Origin: Phocaeicola paurosaccharolyticus JCM 15092 | Lineage (GTDB): Bacteria; Bacteroidota; Bacteroidia; Bacteroidales; Bacteroidaceae | Direction of reading: 5' to 3' | Assembly (NCBI RefSeq): GCF_000613805.1 | Contig: NZ_BAJR01000004.1 | Coordinates: 1 to 64,000 of the forward strand | DNA length: 64,000 nucleotides | Shown here: in pieces, positions 31,101 to 37,690 of the stretch | Position numbering within the stretch: position 1 is the stretch's first letter | How the letters are laid out: every line of letters begins with the position of its first letter | Program-made: the position numbers and the translations under genes | Notes under the pieces: generated by a model | Database searches by the model: none | The model's input: the letters and a program-made list of their open reading frames with translations, nothing else | What the model was told of the DNA's origin: nothing

Positions 31101-32547
31101 TTTCCTGGCCCTTGGCGAGATAGATAATTATAACTACAACAATAACGCATATACATCTCTATATCGTCAGATTAGTAAGGATTCATCATTGGAGCAATAT
31201 TGCAACAGGATGCAGATATCATCGAATAATAAGATTGTTGCCATGATACTTTGCGTAGTTTTGCTATTTATCCTCATAATAGGATATTACGTTCTCTATT
31301 CAAGGCATATGCTGATGTATAGGTATAATCTGGAACAGATTCTTGAGATAAATAAGAAACTCTTTACCTCATCTTTCCTGAGGATGCGTAATCCTGATGA
31401 AGTAACAACAAAGATTATCGATGACATCTTTGATGAGATGAATGAACTTATACCAATCTCACTTCTTGGTTTGGCTGTATATAATGAAGAGGAGAAGAAA
31501 CTTGTATTCTCGCAGAATGTGCAATCATCCGATGATATGGAACTCTTGTCTATGATGAAGAAGTCATTCGATGAAGAGGTTAAGATGGAAGATGAAGGAT
31601 ACAAATGTATGCCTCTTCTTATTGAGGTCCTCGACAAGAAGCTATGTGTAGGAGTTTTGGCCATAAAGGGATCTTTATCTGTTAGCAAGGAAGATGAGAA
31701 TCTGATGCTTGAAATTGTAGCCGGATATGTAGCCATTGTTGTTTATAATGCCGTAGTGATAGTCGAGAAGAAACATAGAGATATTGAGAATGCTCAGGAT
31801 GATTTCAGAAGAGCTAAGCATGAAGAGAATCTTCTTCACGTGCAAAACATGGTCCTTGACAATTGCCTTTCGACAATTAAGCATGAGACAATTTATTATC
31901 CGAACAAGATAAAACAGATTGTTCTCAAGAGCTCTTCGGAAGATGATAATGAGGGCCAACTGGAACAGATAAAGACAATAAATGAGCTTATTGTATATTA
32001 CAAAGATGTCTTTACTATACTTACAGGATGTGCCTTGAGGCAGTTGGCTGATGTGACATTCAAGAGGAGCGAGATAGAATCCTCAATGCTCGAAAATCAT
32101 GCATTGAAGTATTTCAAGTATGTAACAAAGAAATTATCTTGCAATATAGATCTTTCTGTAGATTCACAGGATATATCTATCTTAGGTGATGAGATCCAGC
32201 TGAAGTTTATGCTAGAGAATCTAATAAGTAATGCCCTTTATCTTAAGAGAGATGGAAAGTTGAAACTATCAATCTACAGAGAAGGTGATTTTGCCAGATT
32301 TGATTTCACTGATGATCGTGAAGAGAAGAGTCAGGATGAACTTAACCAACTCTTCTATCCCGACAGTTTGGGGTTGAGAATAGATGAGAGCGGAATTATG
32401 GCCGGAACTGAGTTGTTGATTTGTAAGCAGATAATTCGTGACCACGATCAGTATACAGGTAGGAGAGGATGCAGAATAAATGCATCTGTTGCAGAGAATG
32501 GTGGATATACAATATGGTTTACAGTGCCATTGAAAGGTAATAGATAA
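28153..32547 (+). CDS. 1464-aa tandem two-module lipoprotein sensor kinase (DUF5112/5113-like)
   Basis: Module 1: lipoprotein-type signal with C24 (STFFSCN), TPR-like helical sensor to about residue 430, a membrane segment near 440-462, a GAF-like region, and a full HATPase with N box NTLAENARKYTP (738), G1 VEDNGPGIS and G2 GSGFGLMNCKGI. Module 2 repeats this plan: a second lipoprotein-like signal (TMILLLVSFCYGC, C875), a shorter TPR-like part, a membrane segment near 1025-1050, a GAF-like region, and an H box IKHETIYYPNKI (H1244), but only a degenerate ATPase (NLISNALYL kept, DxGxG lost). In module 1 the His position aligns with Gly. It thus looks like a fused duplicate that splits donor and acceptor functions. 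The response regulator gene follows by 17 nt. DUF names are from memory. Confidence 0.82.
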   Translation: MRRKYFSPPVLLMLFITLSTFFSCNRDSQVKERAMVDSLNNYSYRMHYKNLNLSLKAASDAYKLSTNYPSGRAEALNNLGFVNFMRMDFEKSEQFLKQVYNESNNEIENLIADINLMKIYQRTALNKDFYDYRNSALRRFKRIDDDIKTITSQHDIDRLNYARSEFYITSSIYYYYLQQDELSVESINEIKVDYTLASDTAQYLYYYYMIGSGGLYQASSYDDIVIGEFNYLIDCLKLSKDNGYIYFEANSSQAIAELLKDKKNYNIIMRRDPGLIRMINRDSLSWQDLTLQFANQALKMFKKYGDWYQISGTYRTLASYYNELGEYDKGLENLSVALDYVNMHHQKYYGLKDSTDHLSTFIPMDTITTELEWINKQGIKTVPEWIARLREQLSVTYAAIGMKPESDYNRNIYLDILDYTRQDKELESRYKLLEYESELLTGMLIIVVLGIIFIIILLYLISRRWKKKNAIYIDKLKKTIDVCRKITASVPSDISDYEGILSCINSSVGDEIKEIIGCDYFRLLIKDEEKDVPVSDISLSYPIIDSDSNEAIGEVYIASKKKINKEDKSLINIVLPYIFWTIDNGSTFISLGDERMRLEKEKYVYQQHIIENKRQNIVKKASLFVVTGITPFIDRIINESGKLLQPSVYDNSSVRREKLQYIDELITKINDYNDIIAAWIKMRQGTLSLNIENFELSSLFDVVEKGRRTFELRKQTLEVTQNDFVVKADKALTLFMINTLAENARKYTPANGKISLYATQTEDYVEISVEDNGPGISKEDVSQILDEKIYDSSNIGMSTSADKEGLKQNKGSGFGLMNCKGIIEKYKKTNEIFRVCKFDIDSTLGKGSRFYFRLPKGILKKFTMILLLVSFCYGCGVKRPDKISNRKVIEAKSEKYDSLLYIANQYAYKVYNSNVNRYYSDAVLYADSALYYLNEHYSRYGSPKGPFMRITGQGVPSELKWLEKGFDTDYYAVLDLRNEIAVAFLALGEIDNYNYNNNAYTSLYRQISKDSSLEQYCNRMQISSNNKIVAMILCVVLLFILIIGYYVLYSRHMLMYRYNLEQILEINKKLFTSSFLRMRNPDEVTTKIIDDIFDEMNELIPISLLGLAVYNEEEKKLVFSQNVQSSDDMELLSMMKKSFDEEVKMEDEGYKCMPLLIEVLDKKLCVGVLAIKGSLSVSKEDENLMLEIVAGYVAIVVYNAVVIVEKKHRDIENAQDDFRRAKHEENLLHVQNMVLDNCLSTIKHETIYYPNKIKQIVLKSSSEDDNEGQLEQIKTINELIVYYKDVFTILTGCALRQLADVTFKRSEIESSMLENHALKYFKYVTKKLSCNIDLSVDSQDISILGDEIQLKFMLENLISNALYLKRDGKLKLSIYREGDFARFDFTDDREEKSQDELNQLFYPDSLGLRIDESGIMAGTELLICKQIIRDHDQYTGRRGCRINASVAENGGYTIWFTVPLKGNR

Positions 32548-32564
32548 TAATAAAACAGATACAT

Positions 32565-33293
32565 ATGGATGAGAAGAGTTTTAAAGTAATAATTGTAGAA
32601 GATGTAAAGCTTGAACTTAAGGGTACTGAGGAGATATTCAGAAATGAGATACCTAATGCTGAGATTATCGGTACTGCAATGACTGAAGATGAATTCTGGA
32701 CATTACTTCAAGGGAATAAGCCGGACATGGTTTTACTCGATCTTGGTCTTGGTGGTTCTACAACCATCGGTGTTGAGATTTGTGCAAAACTCCGTAAAGA
32801 ACATCCTGAGATAAAGGTACTCATCTTCACCGGTGAGATATTGAATGAGAAGTTATGGGTTGATGTTCTTGATGCAGGAGCCGATGGTATTATCCTAAAA
32901 ACAGGTGAACTACTTACAAGCACAGATGTGAAGTCACTTATTGACGGGAAGAAACTTGTATTCAACTATCCTATACTCGAGAAGATAGTAGACAGATTCA
33001 AACGATCTGTTCTTCAGGATCAGAAAAGACAAGAGGCAATAATTAATTATGATATAGATGAGTATGATGAGAGACTGTTGCGTCATCTTGCCCTTGGATA
33101 TACTAAAGAGATGATAACAAATCTCAAGGGAATGCCTTTCGGTGTAAAATCTATAGAGAAACGTCAGAATGAGCTCGTTAATCGTCTCTTTACCTCTGAT
33201 GAGAGGATTGGAGTAAATGCTTGTCGTCTAGTAACACGAGCTTTTGAGCTGAGAATAATTGATATAGATAATCTTGAAGCAGATGAAGAGTAG
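32565..33293 (+). CDS. DUF5932-like response regulator
   Basis: A 242-aa two-component response regulator. The receiver domain has the acidic pair E12-D13 (VIIVEDVKLEL), the phosphoacceptor Asp in MVLLDLGLGG (about D59), T in LIFTGEI and K in ILKTGEL. The C-terminal half (about 165-225) is a LuxR-like HTH: YDERLLRHLALGYTKEMITN, with GVKSIEKRQNELVNRLF as the recognition side. It most likely receives phosphate from the tandem kinase immediately upstream and binds DNA; targets are unknown. Its 3' end overlaps the next gene by 20 nt. Confidence 0.85.
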   Translation: MDEKSFKVIIVEDVKLELKGTEEIFRNEIPNAEIIGTAMTEDEFWTLLQGNKPDMVLLDLGLGGSTTIGVEICAKLRKEHPEIKVLIFTGEILNEKLWVDVLDAGADGIILKTGELLTSTDVKSLIDGKKLVFNYPILEKIVDRFKRSVLQDQKRQEAIINYDIDEYDERLLRHLALGYTKEMITNLKGMPFGVKSIEKRQNELVNRLFTSDERIGVNACRLVTRAFELRIIDIDNLEADEE

Positions 33294-34005
33294 ACACTTT
33301 CCACATCTTGCCACTATATTCTTCTTGGGCACGATAGCAGTAGCACTTCTGTCGTGGATAGGGAGAGTATATGGTGCTGGTTCTGTCCAGAGTCTTCTGA
33401 ACTCGGATGGAATAAGATGGGAACTTAAGAATGCTGTATCTAACTATATGCAACAGCCTGCATTGGGTATCATAATGATACTTTTCATTGGGCTGGGGCT
33501 AACTATATATTCCGGTTTCTTTGAAGCAATAAAGAAGAGTGTTTTACGTCAGAGTTTAACAAGAAAAGAGAAACGCTCTCTCTTTCTCTCCCTGATAACT
33601 TTGCTTATATATATCATTACAATAGCATTAATAACATTCTCACCATTTGCTATACTTAAGAGTGTTACAGGTACTTTGGTTAATTCTCCATTTGAGATGG
33701 GTCTTTTTTACATTATCTCTTTCGGTTTTGGACTGACTGGTTTAGTATATGGATACATTTCCGGTAAATACAGAAGTGACAGAGACATAATAAAAGGAAT
33801 GACTTTTTTGTACAGAAGGTGTTCTGATTATTTCATTATTCTCTTTTTTGTTGTACAGTTCTTTGCATCACTTATTTACTCCAATATGCTCCAATCCATG
33901 GGGGTTTCAGAAGAGTTGCTTTATTTCGTATTTGATGTCTTTTGCTATTTACCTCTAGTACAAATCATTAAAGTGGAGCCTGAAAAAAAAGCTTCAAAAA
34001 AGTAA
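33274..34005 (+). CDS. polytopic membrane protein, distantly AbgT-like
   Basis: A 243-aa inner-membrane protein with about six hydrophobic segments (around 13-31, 57-77, 103-128, 139-160, 189-207, 215-233). The stretch LLSWIGRVYGAGSVQSLL then NSDGIRWELKNAVSNYMQ and PALGIIMILFIGLGL recalls the N-terminal part of AbgT-family aminobenzoyl-glutamate transporters, but the protein is about half their length. It overlaps the end of the response-regulator gene and is probably cotranscribed. Two ATGs (33274, 33283) are possible. Its role is unknown; it may be a relic or a membrane partner of the signalling pair. Confidence 0.6.
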   Translation: MKQMKSRHFPHLATIFFLGTIAVALLSWIGRVYGAGSVQSLLNSDGIRWELKNAVSNYMQQPALGIIMILFIGLGLTIYSGFFEAIKKSVLRQSLTRKEKRSLFLSLITLLIYIITIALITFSPFAILKSVTGTLVNSPFEMGLFYIISFGFGLTGLVYGYISGKYRSDRDIIKGMTFLYRRCSDYFIILFFVVQFFASLIYSNMLQSMGVSEELLYFVFDVFCYLPLVQIIKVEPEKKASKK

Positions 34006-34013
34006 TATATTCC

Positions 34014-34044
34014 TTTGCAAATATCAAAAAATATCCTACCTTTG
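34014..34044 (+). promoter_or_regulatory. consensus promoter of tRNA-Arg
   Basis: TTTG at 34014-34017, a 19-nt spacer, and TACCTTTG at 34037-34044: a complete TTTG-N19-TAnnTTTG promoter, 17 nt before the tRNA. Confidence 0.8.
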
Positions 34045-34061
34045 CAACCGCAAACAAGGAT

Positions 34062-34135
<74 letters not shown>

Positions 34136-34141
34136 CTGAAG

Positions 34142-34188
34142 AAAACTGTAAGTAGCTTAAAATAAAGTACTTGCGGTTTTTCTTTTTT
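34142..34188 (+). terminator. phage-supplied terminator after tRNA-Arg
   Basis: aaaactgtaagta (34142-34154) pairs with tacttgcggtttt (34168-34180) in a 13-bp stem with two G-T wobbles, followed by tctttttt. It lies just inside attL and so ends the tRNA transcript in place of the original terminator, now at 55836. Confidence 0.8.
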
Positions 34189-34397
34189 ATTAATGCACAA
34201 CAATTGCACAACATAATTTTTCATAGTCGAATTTTCGACAGTGAGATTCTTAAAAAAGGCTATCTATTAATTTAGGTAGCCTCCTCCCCCAAAAGAAACA
34301 CCTGCCCAATAGTGAAAATGTTTTATTTACTTCCCCTCTTGTATCTTCAGGGCTTGCTTTATTATCTATTCATCTTCCGTTCTCGCTAACTCGTTTA

Positions 34398-34568
34398 TCA
34401 TATTAACGAGATTCCAAGCTTATTTAATATCTCATCCTTATCATCACCATCTAAGAATGATAGTTCTCTGAAAGCATCGCATATTTGAGCCTTGATACTT
34501 AATATCTCTTCCGTACGAAACCGCTCGATCATTTCGGCTGCGTGTTCTGTTACTTCTATTCTTCTCAT
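34398..34568 (-). CDS. small acidic phage protein, 56 aa
   Basis: An open frame of 56 codons with start MRRIEVTEHAAEMIERFRTE and a charged helical body ending KDEILNKLGISLI. Its ATG overlaps the TGA of the 91-aa gene upstream (ATGA), so it is the last gene of the small left-end operon 35114-34398. No family recognised. Confidence 0.65.
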   Translation of the reverse strand: MRRIEVTEHAAEMIERFRTEEILSIKAQICDAFRELSFLDGDDKDEILNKLGISLI

Positions 34569-34840
34569 AATACTTTAAATGCGTTATCGTTTGTATGGTT
34601 GTCTATGACTTCGCCAAGTACCTTTGTTATCTCGTTATCTAAAAGCCAGTAAGGCTCATCAAGATTATTATATAGCTTCCCGTACATAGTCTCCATTATT
34701 TCCCGAACATAGGCTACTGCACAAGATAGAGCCTTGCATAGGAGTATTCTCTTTGTCTCTTCACTTACTTGTATGTCTGATATATTGTCGGTATACTTTT
34801 TAATCGTTGCCTCTTGGCTCTTAAAATCCACTTCTTTCAT
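34565..34840 (-). CDS. small phage early protein, 91 aa
   Basis: A soluble, helical 91-aa protein I cannot assign. The segment VSEETKRILLCKALSCAVAY (residues 25-44) closely parallels VSDETKAILKCKAMLSDVYQ of the upstream 90-aa gene, so the two appear to be diverged duplicates. It starts 1 nt after the upstream stop and overlaps the 56-aa gene downstream. Position next to the repressor, on the opposite strand, suggests an early or lysogeny-control role. Confidence 0.7.
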   Translation of the reverse strand: MKEVDFKSQEATIKKYTDNISDIQVSEETKRILLCKALSCAVAYVREIMETMYGKLYNNLDEPYWLLDNEITKVLGEVIDNHTNDNAFKVL

Positions 34841-34841
34841 A

Positions 34842-35114
34842 TTACATTTCCTTATAATCTGTTAGTACTGATTTTATGTCTATTACATCATTCATGATTA
34901 TTATCAGCTCTTCATTCAACTCTTCAAGCTTCTCATAAAATTTTTCAGTCCTTACATCACAGCTCTCAGGCTCAAAACTTAAACATACATTGCTGACTGT
35001 CTGATATACGTCTGAAAGCATAGCCTTACACTTTAGAATAGCTTTTGTTTCATCACTTACTTTAATACTCTCTGCTGCCTTTTGGCATTCTGTTGAAATT
35101 AATTCTTTTTCCAT
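34842..35114 (-). CDS. small phage early protein, 90 aa
   Basis: First gene of the leftward operon diverging from the repressor. A 90-aa acidic helical protein with residues IKVSDETKAILKCKAML shared with its downstream neighbour. No known domain. Transcription would start at the -7 box on the minus strand at 35146-35153, which overlaps an operator copy, so it is probably repressor-controlled. In phages this position often holds anti-repressors or replication-control proteins; that is inference only. Confidence 0.7.
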   Translation of the reverse strand: MEKELISTECQKAAESIKVSDETKAILKCKAMLSDVYQTVSNVCLSFEPESCDVRTEKFYEKLEELNEELIIIMNDVIDIKSVLTDYKEM

Positions 35115-35145
35115 AATAATAAATTATTTGTTTTGTTTTGTGGTG

Positions 35146-35237
35146 CAAACATAACTTAAAGGTTTGTATTATGCAAGCATAAACATAACTTTTAACTATT
35201 GTTTAACATTTAAACCAAAATATATTAGTTATGTTTG
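35146..35237. promoter_or_regulatory. divergent promoter/operator region of the lysogeny switch
   Basis: Leftward -7 box TATGTTTG (minus strand, 35146-35153) and rightward -7 box TATGTTTG (35230-35237) face away from each other. The 10-mer aaacataact occurs at 35147-35156 and 35181-35190, and inverted at 35227-35236. The outer two copies lie on the -7 boxes and the middle copy between them. A repressor binding this sequence would block both promoters. Confidence 0.65.
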
Positions 35238-35263
35238 TAGCATAATAATTTAAAATATAGGTT

Positions 35264-35509
35264 ATGGAATTAAGAGTAAAAGAAGTATGTAAAGAGAAAA
35301 ACATACTATTTAAAAATCTTGCTGAAAAATTGGGTATTTCTGATATTGCGTTAAGAAAACAGGTACAAGGCAATCCAACTATTGAGACACTTGAAAAGAT
35401 TGCATCCGCTTTGGGCGTATCTGTAACGGAATTGTTCGAGGAGCAAAAGGATAATCTCAATATTACTTGCCCTCATTGTGGCAAACCTATAAATATCAAG
35501 GTAGAATAA
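35264..35509 (+). CDS. phage Cro/CI-type repressor with zinc-ribbon-like tail
   Basis: An 81-aa DNA-binding protein. Residues 1-62 are an HTH of the Cro/CI (HTH_3) type: LAEKLGISDIALRKQVQGNP with PTIETLEKIASALGVSVTEL. A short tail carries a single CPHCGK knuckle (C71-C74), which could bind metal only through dimerisation. It is transcribed away from the small early operon, with operator repeats between. It probably maintains lysogeny; a Cro-like role is the alternative. Confidence 0.82.
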   Translation: MELRVKEVCKEKNILFKNLAEKLGISDIALRKQVQGNPTIETLEKIASALGVSVTELFEEQKDNLNITCPHCGKPINIKVE

Positions 35510-35537
35510 TAGAAAATAACTCATCCATAATATTGTT

Positions 35538-35578
35538 TTAGTTAATAGTAGTTACTACTTTAGAATATTATTAACTAA
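35538..35578. repeat. 10-bp inverted repeat before the lipoprotein gene
   Basis: ttagttaata (35538-35547) and tattaactaa (35569-35578) are exact reverse complements, enclosing a smaller palindromic gtagttactac. It lies in the leader 12 nt upstream of the lipoprotein ATG and has no T-tract. It may be an operator or a structured leader. Confidence 0.5.
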
Positions 35579-35589
35579 ATTTATATAAT

Positions 35590-35961
35590 ATGAAAAGGAT
35601 TTTCTTTTTATTCTCTCTGATTTTAACATTAGTTTTATTTACAAGTTGTCAAGATGAGTATAAATCTGCTTTTGAAAGCGTATGTAAAAACGTAGTAATT
35701 GGTACTCAAGATGGAGGTACTTCATACACCGCATCTATTGAGGATACTTATAATCAACAACAATATGTAAATAAAATAAAAGATAAATTCGATAAGATTT
35801 CTAATGTTGTAGGTGAAAATGAAGGAGAATTACCAGCATCTGACGGCAAGGGATTGGGCGAGTTTTATAGTTGGGAAAGTCCTACCGTACGTATCATCCT
35901 TGTTTCTGAAAAGAGATTAGGTGAAGATGGAGAGATTAAAGCAGTTGTAGTTAAAAAATAA
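35590..35961 (+). CDS. prophage lipoprotein
   Basis: A 123-aa protein with a clear lipoprotein signal: KR, hydrophobic IFFLFSLILTLVLF, lipobox FTSC (C20). The mature part is polar and begins QDEYKSAFESVC; the sequence after the lipid Cys (DE at +2/+3) resembles the acidic export signals of Bacteroides surface lipoproteins. It follows the repressor by about 80 nt on the same strand and is followed by a terminator, so it is probably expressed in the lysogen. Function is unknown; superinfection exclusion or another lysogenic-conversion role would fit the position. Confidence 0.75.
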   Translation: MKRIFFLFSLILTLVLFTSCQDEYKSAFESVCKNVVIGTQDGGTSYTASIEDTYNQQQYVNKIKDKFDKISNVVGENEGELPASDGKGLGEFYSWESPTVRIILVSEKRLGEDGEIKAVVVKK

Positions 35962-35963
35962 AC

Positions 35964-35999
35964 AGAATCCCCATTCCTTAATTGGTTTGGGGAATTTTT
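35964..35999 (+). terminator. terminator after the prophage lipoprotein
   Basis: tcccca with tgggga form the core stem of about 6 bp, with a 14-nt loop and flanking partial pairing, followed by ttttt at 35995-35999. It closes the repressor-lipoprotein transcript. Confidence 0.6.
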
Positions 36000-36151
36000 G
36001 TGTCTAGCAAATGCTACGTTTTGCTACAACTATTATAGTCTGACTAAGTTGGAAATCTTACTTTGATTAAATTAGCAATTGTGAGAAAATCTCACATATC
36101 AGAGAGTCAATTAGTTAGATATAGATTTACCAAACTTAGAAATTTAAGTTT

Positions 36152-36277
36152 GGCTGATTTAGTGGTAGTTAGACGTTGCGGAAATTCTCGTTTTGGCAAA
36201 GTGAAGAAAATCCTCTCGGCTGATTTAGTGAAAGTTACAATAATATCTGGTATTGCTAAGGTGAAAAATATCCTCTA
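36152..36277 (+). repeat. two imperfect tandem repeats of about 60-66 nt
   Basis: Unit 1 (36152-36217) and unit 2 (36218-36277) both start ggctgatttagtg and end with a (g)gtgaa..aatcctct-like block. A 71-codon frame at 36063-36278 passes through them and would have a repeating KVK(K/N)IL pattern, but it lacks any family character. I do not call it a gene. Confidence 0.4.
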
Positions 36278-36438
36278 GCTATGCTAAATTACATACCGGC
36301 TTATCGCGTTGGGCTTATTTGCCTTAGAGCAACAGGAACATAAAAAGAGCCGCCCATATATCTAATACACAAGCGACTCTTACAACAACATGCACTTCAA
36401 AATTAATAATAAATTCTATTACTAAGCATAACTTTGAT

Positions 36439-36870
36439 TTATTTTATTAGTTCTTTGGCTCTAAGCCAAGATGTAAGCTCATTATAAACATTATCCATCG
36501 TATCTCTAAAATCTTTGTATGTCTCGTAATCAAAAGCAAGATTGGCACATAATTGAGAAATTCTTGTTCCATTATTTATCCCTACAGTCTCAGCAATCTT
36601 TTCTCTGAGTCCGTTCTTTATCTGATTCCCTGCAAGCGTGTTGGGTGAATAAAGGTATATAATAGAAAAAACGAAATACTTATTATAAAGCGAAATGCGC
36701 TGTCTTCCGCCTGGAATAGGGTAAAGCTTCCTATAATATGAGTAAAGCTCTGGAATAAGGCTCATGTCACGTAATATTGGTGTTGAGAGTTTCTTCTCTG
36801 CTTGATAAAGACACTCTCTTTCTTCTTTTATGCTCTTCAGACTTGATATAATCGAAAAGTCCATTCCCAT
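36439..36870 (-). CDS. phage hypothetical protein, 143 aa
   Basis: A charged, helical cytoplasmic protein without recognised domain. The most distinctive segment is NTLAGNQIKNGLREKIAETV then INNGTRISQLCANLAFDYET near residues 85-125; ELTSWLRAKELIK ends it. I prefer the ATG at 36870 (MGMDFSIISS); the frame runs up to 36906. It stands alone between the switch region and the late operon, on the minus strand. A DNA-binding or regulatory role is possible but not shown. Confidence 0.6.
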   Translation of the reverse strand: MGMDFSIISSLKSIKEERECLYQAEKKLSTPILRDMSLIPELYSYYRKLYPIPGGRQRISLYNKYFVFSIIYLYSPNTLAGNQIKNGLREKIAETVGINNGTRISQLCANLAFDYETYKDFRDTMDNVYNELTSWLRAKELIK

Positions 36871-37041
36871 TATCGTTTTATAGCAATAGAGAAAAATGTA
36901 ATGCAAATCTAATTTTCAATATAAATAATATGAGTATGGCACGAATTTTAATGACTGATACAGCAGGAACTTAGTAGCTGGCATCTCTAAATGATGAATT
37001 ATTCATCATTTTCTATTTGAATAAAATTTAAACTTAATATT

Positions 37042-37069
37042 AAGGAGTTACATAGTGTAACTCCTTTTT
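37042..37069 (+). terminator. strong hairpin terminator
   Basis: aaggagttaca (37042-37052) and tgtaactcctt (37056-37066) give an 11-bp perfect stem with a 3-nt loop, then ttt. No plus-strand gene precedes it closely, so it may stop read-through or end a small RNA. Confidence 0.65.
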
Positions 37070-37305
37070 CACTAAATTAGAGTGTATCCGTTATTTTTAC
37101 CAAAATGCATTTCCAAACTTTTGAAAAATCTCCGTTTGTGTGAACGGAAGTTGTGTGTGGTTTACGATCCGTTATCAAAACAATTTATACCCATACCCCT
37201 TGTGACATACTACAAAAAAAGCACAATTTATAAAAAGAAAGTGAGACTACTCTCACGAGCAATCTCACCATAATTCACAAACTAAATTATATGAAAAATC
37301 ATGCA

Positions 37306-37323
37306 CGGATAACACTTTATCCG
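37306..37323 (-). terminator. possible late-operon terminator
   Basis: cggataa (37306-37312) and ttatccg (37317-37323) form a 7-bp stem with a 4-nt loop about 30 nt past the last late gene. On the minus strand the following sequence is only modestly T-rich. Confidence 0.35.
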
Positions 37324-37354
37324 TTTATATCATTAGAAACTTTTGTAATACAAA

Positions 37355-37687
37355 TTAATTTCCCCATGCGTAATGCCATGCAGCACCCGAAATAAGATTA
37401 GGCTTATTCTCCTTTATAAGTTTAAACAAATGTTCGATTTCTTCACCTCTCCATATAGAATTTGCTTTGTCCCTTCGGAATAGTTCATTCTCCGTACTCA
37501 TCAGTCTTTGATTCAAATCTAAAAGCATTCTTGCAAGATTTATCTCATCAATATGTTCAAACTCACTTGAGGTGTCTACCTCAGAACTCCCGGCAAAGCC
37601 ATTACTTGTCTTTGTTGTTGATGTTGATCCATTCCTTAAATACTTGTTTCTGTATATATGTGGAATCTGTGTTGCTACTATCTGCAT
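37355..37687 (-). CDS. phage hypothetical protein at the end of the late operon, 110 aa
   Basis: A 110-aa protein with a Ser/Thr-rich N-terminal third (STSTTKTSNGFAGSSEVDTS) and a helical middle (INLARMLLDLNQRLMSTENE). It lies 3 nt after the tail-hub gene and is the last gene of the structural operon. The location suggests a virion-associated or tail-tip part, but the sequence gives no family. Confidence 0.65.
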   Translation of the reverse strand: MQIVATQIPHIYRNKYLRNGSTSTTKTSNGFAGSSEVDTSSEFEHIDEINLARMLLDLNQRLMSTENELFRRDKANSIWRGEEIEHLFKLIKENKPNLISGAAWHYAWGN

Positions 37688-37690
37688 ATC

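Larger units (their letters stand above)
36907..37354. other. phage intergenic region with hairpins
   Basis: No convincing gene. It contains a 10-bp perfect hairpin at 36989-37011 (aaatgatgaa/ttcatcattt), the terminator-like hairpin at 37042-37069 and a 7-bp hairpin at 37306-37323. A 14-codon frame (36931-36975) and a 63-codon frame (37082-37273) look accidental. Confidence 0.5.

Noticed and set aside
36931-36975. 14-codon frame before the hairpin at 36989
   Set aside because: Too short to support, no conserved context visible; noted only as possible leader peptide.
37082-37273. 63-codon plus-strand frame in the phage
   Set aside because: Basic, Lys/Tyr-rich composition, no family, no promoter; most likely chance in AT-rich DNA.
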